A stretch of 29,212 nt of DNA from Actinotignum schaalii_C (GTDB lineage Bacteria; Actinomycetota; Actinomycetes; Actinomycetales; Actinomycetaceae), in contig NZ_JAWUEL010000026.1 in assembly GCF_034119425.1 (NCBI RefSeq), forward strand, positions 1 through 29,212. Direction: 5' to 3'. The notes beneath the pieces are model-generated. The model was not told where the DNA came from and made no database searches. It saw only the letters and a program-made list of their open reading frames with translations. Shown piece by piece: positions 13,534-23,900 of this stretch. Position 1 is the stretch's first letter; the number at the start of each line of letters is the position of its first letter. Made by a program: the position numbers and the translations under genes.

Positions 13534-14481
13534 GTGAGTCACGTGCATTCAGGAAACGTGCTCTTCCCGCGAACCGCGAGCGCGCTGGGGGAGGTAGGGA
13601 TCCCAGGTGCCGAGCTCCTACATGCCGAATTGACCACATCCACCCAGGATGATCTGGCTGAACTCTGGCTCAGTTCCGGGGGCGCTCCCGCACCTGGGCT
13701 GGTGTGCGGTCTCATTGCTGATGAGCAAAGCGATGGGCGCGGGCGGATGGGCCGCTCCTGGTTCGCTACCAAAGATGGTTCCCTGCTTTTCTCAGTGCTT
13801 ATTGCAGTGCCGGAAACCGTACGCGCGGAGCTGAGCTGGGTGACGTTCGCCGGGGCACTGGCGGCGCGCGCCGCCCTGGAAAAGCTCGGGGCAGACGTGG
13901 CGATTTCCTGGCCGAATGATATTGTCACCCGCCCGCGGGCCGCGAAACTGGCCGGCGTGCTGGGGGAAGTCGTGAGCACGGACGCGGCCGGGAATATCGG
14001 AATTGTCCTCGGGGTGGGAATCAACCTGGGGTTGCGCACCGAAGAACTCCCCACTCCCACCTCCGCGTCTCTTGCTACCGCCGGATTCCCGGTTCCCAGC
14101 CGCGATGAGGTAGCTGCCGTCTACGTGCGCGAACTCGGGGCGCGGCTGGCCGCCCTCGGTGCCGCCTGCGCAAGCGGGAGGGGCCCGGCGGCAGCTAGCG
14201 GCGCCGTCGTACCCGAAACGGAGGCGAGTGATGCCGGGGTGACCGGCACCGGGACTACCGCGGCGGAACGTTCCGGACTCTTAGCCGAACTCAATGCCAC
14301 CTGCGACACCCTGCGCGAAGGAATCACCGTTAACCGCCCCCGCGATACTCCGGTGCGCGGGCGCGGGATGCGGGTTTTAGCCGACGGCGCACTCGTGGTC
14401 GCCACCCCTGGCGGTGAGGTGTGTATTTCCACCGGAGAAGTCTCGCTCCTGGGTCGGGTAACGCCCTCGGAAGGAAAATAG
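13534..14481 (+). CDS. birA: Biotin-protein ligase
   Basis: This enzyme activates biotin as biotinyl-AMP and attaches it to the lysine of the BCCP domain encoded by the next gene. Core motifs are GRGRMGRSW (biotin/AMP loop), SWPNDI, KLAGVLGE and GVGINL, with a C-terminal BPL-type domain (RGMRVLADGALVV). There is no N-terminal DNA-binding domain, so unlike E. coli BirA it should not act as a repressor. A low-complexity stretch of about 38 residues (Ala/Ser/Gly/Thr-rich, bases 14164-14280) separates the catalytic and C-terminal parts. GTG 13534 follows AAGAAGG. GTG 13504 and GTG 13543 are alternatives. It is the first gene of the lipid operon and ends 2 nt before the next ATG. Confidence 0.93.
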   Translation: MSHVHSGNVLFPRTASALGEVGIPGAELLHAELTTSTQDDLAELWLSSGGAPAPGLVCGLIADEQSDGRGRMGRSWFATKDGSLLFSVLIAVPETVRAELSWVTFAGALAARAALEKLGADVAISWPNDIVTRPRAAKLAGVLGEVVSTDAAGNIGIVLGVGINLGLRTEELPTPTSASLATAGFPVPSRDEVAAVYVRELGARLAALGAACASGRGPAAASGAVVPETEASDAGVTGTGTTAAERSGLLAELNATCDTLREGITVNRPRDTPVRGRGMRVLADGALVVATPGGEVCISTGEVSLLGRVTPSEGK

Positions 14482-14483
14482 TG

Positions 14484-16238
14484 ATGAAAAAAATTCTTGT
14501 TGCCAATCGCTCCGAAATCGCCGAGCGCGTTATTCGTACCGCCCACGATATGGGGATGAAAGCGGTGGCGGTTTATGCCGATGCGGATCGCGAAGCGCAG
14601 TTCGTGGAGGATGCCGATAGTGCCTACGCGCTGGAGGGCACCGCGTATGCCGATACCTATATGAATATCGAGAAAATCATCGCGATTGCCAAGCGTTCCC
14701 ACGCGGACGCCGTGCATCCCGGCTACGGTTTTCTTTCCGAAGTTCCCGAATTCGCCACCGCTGTTATTGAAGCGGGGCTAACGTGGATCGGCCCGGCCCC
14801 CGCGGTACTCCATCGCCTCGGCGATAAAATCCAGGCACGCCGCCTGGCCGAATCGGTGGGCGTGGCTCCGGTGCCCGGTGTTTCCGATCCGGTGCAGGGG
14901 CGCGCCGGGGTGGATGAGTTCGTGGCCCGCTTCGGTTTCCCGATTGTCACCAAGAAGGCCGACGGCGGGGGCGGGCGCGGTATCACCATCCACAATGAAG
15001 CCGCTGACCTGGACCGCTTCTTCGCGGCCCACGGGGCGGATCTGGATTCCTATTTCGTTGAGCGTTTTATTCGCACCGCCCGCCATATTGAAACGCAGTC
15101 AGCCCGCGATTCCCACGGCAATTTCGCGGTGATTTCCACCCGCGATTGTTCGGCCCAGCGCCGCAACCAGAAACTCATTGAAGAAGCACCCGCTCCGCTG
15201 CTGCCCGGAAACGCGGAAGCGATCGTGACCGAGTGGTCGCGCCGGCTTTTCGAAGCGGTGGATTACGTTGGTTTGGGTACGTGTGAATTCCTGGTGGAAC
15301 CCGATGGGCGGGTTAATTTCCTGGAAGTGAATCCGCGTCTCCAGGTCGAGCACACCGTTTCCGAAGAGGTGACGGGAATGGACCTGGTACGCGAACAGAT
15401 TCTTATTGCATCCGGAGCGGAACTCTCTCAGGTTCCCGCCCCGCGCGCCCACTCTTTTGAATTCCGTATTACCTGCGAGGATCCGGCCACCGGCATGGTG
15501 CCCTCCACCGGAACTATTGAAAAAATCCGCTGGCCGCTGGGCCACGGGGTGCGTATCGAATCGGGAATTGAAGAAGGCGATATTGTGACCGCCGATTTCG
15601 ATCCCATGCTCGCCAAGCTTGTGGTGACCGCCCCGGATCGGGAGCAGGCCATTGCCCGTTCGCGCCGCGCGCTCGCGGAATTGCAGATCACCGGGGTGGC
15701 CACCCCCTGCGCCATGTACCGCGATGTGCTGGCCATGGAGGATTTCGCCGGGCATATTCCTTCCACCCGCTGGCTGGAAGATACCGTGCTCCCTGCTTAC
15801 GAAAATACGCAGGCCGTGGCTACCCCGGCGCCTGTTAAAGATGAAGAACCGCGCCATACTTTCGTTATTGAAGTAGATGGGCGGCGTATGCGTATGACCC
15901 TCCCGGCCGCGCTGATTGCCACCGGATCGCACGTGGCTCGCCGCACCCTGCAGCCGCGCCGTTCCCAGGCAGCTTCCCGCACCGCGATGCCGGCCCAGGA
16001 CCTGACCGATCCGAGCGGGATGGTGAATTCTCCCATCCAGGCGATTGTGGTGCGCGTGGTGGTGGAACCGGGGGATAAGGTCCACGAAGGCGATCTGCTG
16101 GTCGTGCTCGAATCCATGAAGATGGAAAGTTATGTTTATTCGCCGCGCGATGGCGAAGTGACGGATGTGGAAGTGCGGGCCGGGGCCACCGTGGCAGCTT
16201 TCCAGCCCCTCGTGCGGGTGGTGGGTGCCGATGCCTAA
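14484..16238 (+). CDS. Acyl-CoA carboxylase alpha subunit (biotin carboxylase-BCCP fusion)
   Basis: This subunit carboxylates its own biotin using ATP and bicarbonate and hands the carboxyl group to the beta subunit to form malonyl-CoA or a related product. Domains run in order: biotin carboxylase N-domain (MKKILVANRSEIAERV), ATP-grasp with KKADGGGGRGI, the EVNPRLQVEHTVSEEVTGMD segment, the biotin carboxylase C-domain, and a C-terminal biotinyl domain with ESMKM, where Lys546 receives biotin. The usual motif is EAMKM, so Ser replaces Ala. The 584 residues match AccA proteins of mycobacteria and streptomycetes. ATG 14484 has GGAAGGA upstream and directly follows the birA stop. Longer frames to the left overlap birA and are not used. 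Confidence 0.95.
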   Translation: MKKILVANRSEIAERVIRTAHDMGMKAVAVYADADREAQFVEDADSAYALEGTAYADTYMNIEKIIAIAKRSHADAVHPGYGFLSEVPEFATAVIEAGLTWIGPAPAVLHRLGDKIQARRLAESVGVAPVPGVSDPVQGRAGVDEFVARFGFPIVTKKADGGGGRGITIHNEAADLDRFFAAHGADLDSYFVERFIRTARHIETQSARDSHGNFAVISTRDCSAQRRNQKLIEEAPAPLLPGNAEAIVTEWSRRLFEAVDYVGLGTCEFLVEPDGRVNFLEVNPRLQVEHTVSEEVTGMDLVREQILIASGAELSQVPAPRAHSFEFRITCEDPATGMVPSTGTIEKIRWPLGHGVRIESGIEEGDIVTADFDPMLAKLVVTAPDREQAIARSRRALAELQITGVATPCAMYRDVLAMEDFAGHIPSTRWLEDTVLPAYENTQAVATPAPVKDEEPRHTFVIEVDGRRMRMTLPAALIATGSHVARRTLQPRRSQAASRTAMPAQDLTDPSGMVNSPIQAIVVRVVVEPGDKVHEGDLLVVLESMKMESYVYSPRDGEVTDVEVRAGATVAAFQPLVRVVGADA

Positions 16239-16279
16239 AAACCAGCCCAACCCCTGCCCGAAAGTAGCGAAGGAGAATC

Positions 16280-17884
16280 ATGTCGCTGACTGAATTACGT
16301 TCCGCCCACGAATGGCAAACCCTGGATCACAGCGCCCAGCAGGTGGACCGGGTGCGTTTCGCGGAGTATCAACATGACCTGGCCCGGCAGGCCGAGGAAC
16401 ACGCCGCAAAGCGCCAGCACTCCATGAGCAAAAAGACCGCCCGGGAACGCATCGCACTGCTGTGCGATGAGGGCAGCTTCACCGAAATCGGGCAGTTCGC
16501 CGGCGGGAACCTGGGTCGCGGCTTCCGGGGCGCCGCGGTGGTAACCGGAATTGGCCAGGTGGATGGCCAGCTCGTAGCGGTATACGCCCAGGACTTCTCC
16601 GTATCCGGGGGTACCCTGGGGGAGGCCGAGGGCGATAAAATCGTGGCCCTCATGGACAAAGCCCTCGAGCTGCGCATTCCCATGGTGTCCCTGCTTGATT
16701 CGGGTGGCGCCCGCATCCAGGACGGCGTCGTCGCCCTGTCCCAATACGGCCGCATCTTTAAGAAAACGATCGCGGCATCGGGCATTATCCCGCAACTTTC
16801 CGTCATTTTGGGACCTTGCGCGGGCGGTGCGGTGTACGGGCCGGCCCTCACCGATTTCATTATTATGACGCGCGATAACGCGCATATGTTCGTGACCGGA
16901 CCGGACGTCGTCAAGGCGACCACCGGAGAAGAGGTCTCCTTCGACGACCTGGGCGGGGCCACCCTCCACAATTTCCAATCCGGGGTGGCCCACTACCTGG
17001 CCGCGAACGAGGACGATGCCCTCGATTACACCCGCACTCTCCTCACCTACCTGCCCGCGCATTGCGATGCCTCGCTGCCGCGCTGGGATTATGAGGAAAC
17101 GGCCGCGGATACCCAGTGCGCCCGCCACCTGACCGATCTGGTACCCGCCTCCACCAAACAGCCCTACGATATGCTCGACGTCATCGCGAACCTCGTGGAC
17201 TACGGGGAATTCGTGCAGGTCCAGGAACATTTCTCCCGCTCCATCGTGGTGGGATTCGCGGCCTTGGCCGGGCAATCGGTGGGGATCGTGGCCAATCAGC
17301 CGCTCGTGGACGCCGGCACCCTGGACGTGGATGCCTCCGAAAAGGCCGGGCGCTTCGTGCAATTCTGCGATGCTTTCCACGTGCCGGTTATCACCCTCGT
17401 GGATGTGCCCGGGTACCGGCCCGGCACCGAACAGGAACAGGCCGGGATTATCCGCCGCGGTGCGAAGTTGATCTGGTCCTACGCGAATGCGACGACGCCC
17501 CTCGTCACCGTGGTGCTACGGAAAGCCTACGGGGGCGCCTATATCGTGATGGGGTCGAAATCCCTGGGTGGGGACCTCAATTTCGCGTGGCCCGGTGCGG
17601 AAATTGCGGTGCTCGGCGCCGAGGGCGCGGTCGCTATTACAGGCCGACGGCGCCTGCGGGAAGCCGAACAAAACGGTGAGGATGTGGCCGCGGTGCGCCA
17701 GCAGCTCATCGAAGAGTACACCCGCGATAACGTCAATCCTTTCCTTTCCGTGGAACGCGGCGAATTGGACGGCATTATCGCCCCCGAAGATACCCGGCGG
17801 GTGCTCATTGAATCCCTGCGCATCCTCGCCACCAAAGACTGCTCGCATCCGGGCGAGCGCCGGCACGGGAATATTCCCATGTAA
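16280..17884 (+). CDS. accD: Acyl-CoA carboxylase beta (carboxyltransferase) subunit
   Basis: This subunit transfers the carboxyl group from biotin to the acyl-CoA. Its 534 residues have the two crotonase-like halves of the AccD/PccB family. The N-half has TARERIALLCDEGSFTE, the oxyanion region SGGARIQDGV and GPCAGGAVYGPAL. The C-half has DVPGYRPGTEQE and KAYGGAYIVMGSK. In that last motif Ile stands where propionyl-CoA carboxylases carry Asp, a position reported from Streptomyces work to set acyl-chain preference, so acetyl-CoA is a plausible main substrate. AAGGAG lies 5 nt before the ATG. The gene sits 41 nt after the alpha subunit and 84 nt before fas, which fits a malonyl-CoA supply role. 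Confidence 0.95.
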   Translation: MSLTELRSAHEWQTLDHSAQQVDRVRFAEYQHDLARQAEEHAAKRQHSMSKKTARERIALLCDEGSFTEIGQFAGGNLGRGFRGAAVVTGIGQVDGQLVAVYAQDFSVSGGTLGEAEGDKIVALMDKALELRIPMVSLLDSGGARIQDGVVALSQYGRIFKKTIAASGIIPQLSVILGPCAGGAVYGPALTDFIIMTRDNAHMFVTGPDVVKATTGEEVSFDDLGGATLHNFQSGVAHYLAANEDDALDYTRTLLTYLPAHCDASLPRWDYEETAADTQCARHLTDLVPASTKQPYDMLDVIANLVDYGEFVQVQEHFSRSIVVGFAALAGQSVGIVANQPLVDAGTLDVDASEKAGRFVQFCDAFHVPVITLVDVPGYRPGTEQEQAGIIRRGAKLIWSYANATTPLVTVVLRKAYGGAYIVMGSKSLGGDLNFAWPGAEIAVLGAEGAVAITGRRRLREAEQNGEDVAAVRQQLIEEYTRDNVNPFLSVERGELDGIIAPEDTRRVLIESLRILATKDCSHPGERRHGNIPM

Positions 17885-17935
17885 CGGCCCGCCCCGAACC
17901 CAATTTCGATCTTTCCATTTTTCAAGAATTGCCTC

Positions 17936-17949
17936 GCGGGACCTCCCGC
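17936..17949 (+). other. Small hairpin in the accD-fas spacer
   Basis: GCGGGACCTCCCGC is a perfect palindrome that can fold with a short loop. It lies 19 nt before the fas start, and fas has only a weak AGAAAG ribosome-binding site. The hairpin could limit read-through or tune fas translation. It is too small to call a terminator with confidence. Confidence 0.3.
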
Positions 17950-17968
17950 CTCTAGCAGAAAGAACACT

Positions 17969-20900
17969 ATGACCAGCGTGTATGAATCCCTGACGGCCAC
18001 CCCGCCGGCTTCCCCGTGGATCCTCCAATTCGCCGGCCAGGGCACCCCCTGGCGCGCCGAATTAGATGAGCTGCTCACCTCCGCGCGGCTGCGCGCCGAC
18101 CTGACCGCGGTGGACGCGGCGGCCGAGGAAATCCTCGCCCCGGTGCTCCCCGAACTCACCGTGATTTCCGCCGGGCGCCTCGACCTGCTGGGCTTGCGCG
18201 GCCCCGCCAGCGCCGGGCGCGCCCCCCACACCTCGGTTCCCGGCATCCTGCTCAGCCAGTACGGGGCCTACCGTGACCTGGCCGTGCGCCCCACCGCCAC
18301 CATCGGGCACTCCCAGGGCGTACTGGCCGCCGCCATGGTGGAATCCAGCGAACCGGCCAGCATTTTCGCCCTCGCCCGCCTCATCGGGGCGGCCGCCTCC
18401 AAGATCAGCGGCGAACTCGGGATTACCGCGAGCAAGGACGCCAGCCCCATGCTCTCGGTGCGGGGCGTGGGAGCCCCGTTGCTGCGCCGCCTGGCCGCCA
18501 AGGTCCCGGATGCGGATGTGGCCATTATTAACTCGCGGGAAGCCTGCGTGGTATCCGGGCGCCCGGCCGCCCTCACCGCGCTGGTGGCCCTCATCGAACG
18601 CGAAGCCGAACGGGAAGCGCGCGCCCGCGCCGATAAACTCACCGGTGGGGAAGCCCTCCACCCGGTGTGTGAATTCCTCAACGTGGGAGCCCCCTTCCAC
18701 TCCCCGCTCCTCGAACCGGCCGTGGCCCTGGTGGACGCCTGGGCGGCTCGCTGCTCTCTCAACGTGGAACGCAGCGATGAACTGGCCCGCGCCGTGCTCA
18801 CCGCCAGCCTGGACTGGACCGCGGAATTCGCCGCCGCCCTGGAAGAAGCCGGGCAGGGCGGCACCCCGGCCGGTTTCGTGGTGGACCTGGGCCCGGGCCC
18901 GAACCTCAAGACCATCGCCCTGGAAAACCTGGCCGGCACCGGAGTGAGCTACGTGGATGCTTCCACCGCCGCGGCCCGCGATGACCTGGTCACCGGGGTG
19001 GCGCGCGTGACCCGCACCCGTGACTGGTCTGAATACGCACCCCAACTGCGCCAGATCAAGGGCCATACCTACCTGGATACCGCTTTCTCGCGGCTGACCG
19101 GGCGTAGCCCGATTATGCTCGGCGGGATGACCCCGACCACCGTGGACGGGGAAATCGTGGCGGCCGCTGCTAACGCCGGGTACTGGACCGAGCTCGCCGG
19201 GGGCGGGCAGGTCTCCGAAGAAGTCCTGGCTGAGAACCTTTCCACCCTGCGTGAGCACTTGGAACCGGGCCGGGTGGCCCAGTTCAACACCATGTTCCTG
19301 GACCGCTACCTGTGGGATCTCCAATTCGGATCTCGCAGGCTCGTTTCCCGCCAGCGCGCTGCCGGGGCACCCCTGGACGGCGTGGTTATTAGCGCCGGCA
19401 TTCCCGAGAAGGACGAAGCCCTCGAACTCATCGCGCGGCTGCGCGCCGAAGGCTTCCCCTATATTGCTTTCAAGCCCGGCACCGTGGCCCAGATCCGCCA
19501 GCTGGTAGAGATCGCCAAGGCCTGCCCGGGAGCCCCGCTTATCGCGCAGGTGGAAGACGGCCACGCCGGTGGGCACCACTCCTGGGAGAACCTGGAAGAT
19601 CTGCTCATCGCGACGTACGGTCAGATGCGTGAGGCCGGCCTCATTATTACCGTGGGTGGCGGCTTGGGCATTCCCGAGCGGGCGTCGTCGTTCCTCACCG
19701 GAACCTGGGCGCAGGCTTACGGTATGCGGCCCATGCCCGTGGACGGCGTGTTCATCGGGACCGCGGCGATGGCCGCGAAGGAAGCGAAAACGAATCCGGA
19801 CGTCAAGCAGCTTCTCGTTGATACGCCCGGTGTGAGCCCGGACGATAACGGTGGTTGGGTCGCGGCTGGATCCACCCGCGGTGGCATTTGCTCCACCCAG
19901 TCCTCCCTGCACGCCGATATTTACAACGTGGAAAACGCGGCCGCCCGTGCCGCGCGCCTCCTCGTGGAAGTGGACGGGGACGCCGAAGCGATTGCCGCGC
20001 GCCGCGATGAGATCATCACCGCGATCAACGCCACCGCCAAGCCCTACTTCGGGGATATCGCGCACATGACCTACGCCCAGGTGCTGCGCCGCTATGTGGA
20101 ACTGACCGTTCCCTGGGCCGACGACACCACCCAAACCCGTTTCTGGGAAATGCTTCAGCGCTTTGAAGCGCGCCTGTGCGAAGCGGAAAGCGGGGAGGTA
20201 CCCACGCTCTTCCCCACCCAGGCTGATGCCGCCGCCGATCCGCAGGCCGCGCTCGAGCGCTTCCTCGCTGCCTACCCGAGCGCGGAAGAACACACCGTGC
20301 TCGCCCAGGATGAGGCGTGGTTCGTGGCTCTGGCGTCCAAGTACCCCAAGCCGGTGCCTTTCGTACCGGTTATTAACGAGCAGGTGCTGCGTTTCTGGGG
20401 TTCGGATTCCCTGTGGCAATCCCGTAACCCGCGCTACACCGCGGACCAGGTGCGTATTATTCCCGGACCTACCTCGGTAGCGGCCATCACCAAGGTGGAT
20501 GAGCCGATTGCCGAGATTCTGGGCCGCTACGAAGAAGATGCCGTGGTCCGGGTGAGTGCGAGCGGGGCGCAGGCCCAGCCGGCCTTCTCCCGCGCGGCAC
20601 GCGACCGGGAAACCTTCCTGCGGGAAACTCCCTTCATCGTATGGCACGGCCACTTGGCCACCAACCCGGCCCACCTCATTCCGGAAGCGGAAATCCGCGA
20701 TACTCCGGAGGGCCTGGAAATCTTCGTGCCTCTCGATACCCTCTGGGATGGTACCCAGGCCCACCAGCACGTGGTGCGGCATATGCGCATCCCGCTGCTG
20801 CTGCCCGAATCGGTGGCCACCGGCGGGCTGCCCGTGGTGGACGATGCCCGCCTAGAAGGCGCCATGCGCGAGGTCCTCGCCGCGATGTCCGGGGTGGGAA

Positions 20901-23900
20901 CCACGACGCTGGGCGGCACTCCCATCACCGAGCAACCCGACATGATCGACGGCGTGGCCACCCTGACCTTCGCGGTCTCCCCGGAGATCAACACCCTGCA
21001 CGCGGGGATTACCGCGCCAGCCGGGCGCACTCCGGCGGCCGTACCCTCCGCGCTCCTCGGTTCGTGCTGGCCCACTATCTATTCCGCGATGGGCTCGGGC
21101 GAAGCCGATGGTTACCCGATTATCGAAGGGCTGCTCTCCGGCGTGCACCTCGACCACCTCGAAAAGGTGAATGTGCCGGTGGAGGACATCCTGGAGGCCG
21201 GGCAGCTCACCGCGCGCTCCTGGGTGGCCTCCGTGGCCGAATCTTCCGCCGGCCGGGTGCTGACCATCCGCACGAATGTTTCGCGCGAAGATGGCACCGT
21301 GGTGCTGGAATTCCAGGAACGCTTCGCCATGCGCGGGCGCGCCACCACCACGGATCTGCCTTCGGAGCCGGCCGCCCGCGGGGGAGTGGACGCCGATATT
21401 ATCGACACCCCGCGCTCGGTGCTGCGCAAGGTTACGGTACAGGCCCCCACCGATATGACGGCTTTTGCCATTGTGTCCGGTGACTTCAACCCGATTCACG
21501 TGTCCCGCAACGCTGCGCTAGTGGCGGGAATGGAGGCCCCGCTGGTGCACGGCATGTGGCTGTGCGCCGCCGCTCAGCACGCGGTTGCCGATCCGGTGCC
21601 CGGGCGTGCTCCCATGCACATCACCGGGTGGACCTACCGCATGTTCGGCATGGTTAACCTCGGTGACGCGGTGGATATCACCGTGGAGCGCGTGGGCCGG
21701 GTGCGCGGGGGCGGGCTTGCCCTCGATGTCACCGCCCGCTGCGGGGATACCGTGGTTTCCCAGGCATCCTGCACCGTGAGCGCCCCGCGTACCGCCTATG
21801 TTTACCCGGGGCAGGGGATCCAGGCCCGCGGCATGACCCTCGACGACCGGGCGGCCTCGGCTGCCGTACGCGAGGTGTGGGAACGTGCCGACCGGCATAC
21901 CCGCTCCGCACTCGGGTTCTCCATCCTCGCCGTGGTGCGCGATAACCCGGTGGAGCTGCGGGTGCGCGATGAGATTTTCCGCCACCCGGAGGGTGTGCTC
22001 AACCTCACCCAATTCACCCAGGTGGCGCTCGCGACCGTGGCCTTCGCCCAAACCTCGCGGCTGCGTGAACAGGGTTCACTGGTAAGCGGTGCTTACTTCG
22101 CCGGGCATTCCCTGGGCGAATACAATGCCCTCTCCGCGTACTCGCAGGTCTTCAGCCTCGAGGACGTGCTGGAAATCGTGTACCGGCGCGGTACCACCAT
22201 GCATCATCTCGTGGAACGCGATGAGCAGGGCCGCTCGAATTACCGCATGGGTGCCTTGCGTCCCAACCAATTTGGGGTGGGCGACGACGCCGTGCGCGAC
22301 TACGTCGCGCAGGTAGCGGCCGCTTCCGGGGAATTCCTCGAGATCGTCAATTACAACCTGGCAGGCGCCCAGTACGCGGTGGCAGGTACCGTGGCGGGCC
22401 TGGAAGCCTTGGAAAAGGACGCCAACGAGCGGGCCCGGCAGGCCGGGGGTAAGCGCCCCTTCATGCTGGTTCCGGGTATTGATGTGCCTTTCCACTCCAG
22501 CGTGCTGCGCACCGGCGTGGCCGAATTCGGGGACACTCTGCGCGCCATCGTTCCTGCCGATATCAAGCTCGAAATTCTCGAAGGGCGCTACCTGCCGAAT
22601 CTGGTGGCTCGCCCCTTCGAACTCACGGAAGACTTCTGCGATGCCATTCTTGAGGTGGTTCCCTCCCAGGTGGTGCGCGAGATTCGCGCCGACCTGCCCG
22701 CGCGCCTCACGCGCGACCGGGTAGGAACCGCTCGCGAGTTGCTTATCGAGCTACTGGCCTGGCAATTTGCCTCCCCGGTGCGCTGGATTGAAACCCAGGA
22801 TTACCTCATTGAGGCCGGGGTGGAAGATATCGTGGAAATCGGCCTGGCCGCTTCGCCAACCCTGGCGAATATGGCCACCCGCACCCTCGCGCTGCCCAAG
22901 CACGCCCAGCGGCATGTGAGCGTATACAACGTGCAGCGCGATGCCAAGCGGGTTCTGCACGAGGACGTTGCCAGCGCTCCGGTTGCTGAAGAAGGATTCG
23001 CGGACGGCACTGCGGCCCCGGCCGCGAACACCGCTGCCGCGGCGAGCGAGGATACCGCTGCGACCTCGGCGCCGGAAGCCACGCCCTCCGCCCCTGCAAC
23101 TCCGGAAACACCGGCTCCCGCAGCTGCGGCCGCGCCGGCTCCGGCAGCAACCGCGGCGCCGGCGGGCGATGGCCAGCCGGCCGCGGATCTACCCTTCCGA
23201 GCCGGGGATGCCCTGCGCGTTTTGCTGGCTTGGTCCACGAAGATCCGCCTGGATCAAATGGGCGATGCCGACTCGGTTGAAACCCTCACCAACGGGGTTT
23301 CTTCCAAGCGCAACCAGATCCTCATGGATATGACCGCTGAATTCGACCTGGCCTCCATGGACGGCGCCGCGGAAGCACCGCTGGCTACCCTGGTCTCCCA
23401 AGTGGATCAGGCCGCCCACTCCTACAAGCCTTTCGGCAGCGTGCTGCGCGAAGCTATCGCGGACCGCTTGCGCTCGCTCACCGGTGCGGCCGGCGCCAAG
23501 CCCGCCCGGGTCGCCCAGCGGGTGCAGGAGACCTGGCAGCTCGGCGAAGGCTGGGTGGCCCACGTGACCGCCACGATCCTTCTGGGTACTCGCGAAGGCA
23601 AGTCGGTACGCGGCGACGAATTGGCAACCCTCCCGCTGGCCCCCACCTCGGCCGCCCAGCTCGATGACCTCATCGACGCGGCGGTGCGGGCGGTCGGCGC
23701 GGCCCACGGTATCAACGTTGCCCTCCCGAGTACCGGGAGCGGTGCGGGCGGCGTCGTCGATTCCGCTGCCCTGGACGCATATGCCGAACGTATGGACGCG
23801 ATCCTGGCCGGAACCGCGCGCGACCTGCTCGCGCGCCTCGGGCACAACGAGCGCCCAGAGGCGCCCGCGAGCACCGATGATCTGGCGCTGCGCGAAGCCA

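Noticed and set aside
14421..14483. Upstream start for the carboxylase alpha subunit inside birA
   Set aside because: The added 21 residues overlap the conserved birA C-terminus and do not match the family. MKKILVANRSEIAE at 14484 is the standard N-terminus.
18062..20782. A 906-codon open frame on the minus strand opposite fas
   Set aside because: It lies wholly inside an intact, motif-complete FAS I gene. Its composition is a mirror of GC-rich codon use, and no family motif was recognised in it.
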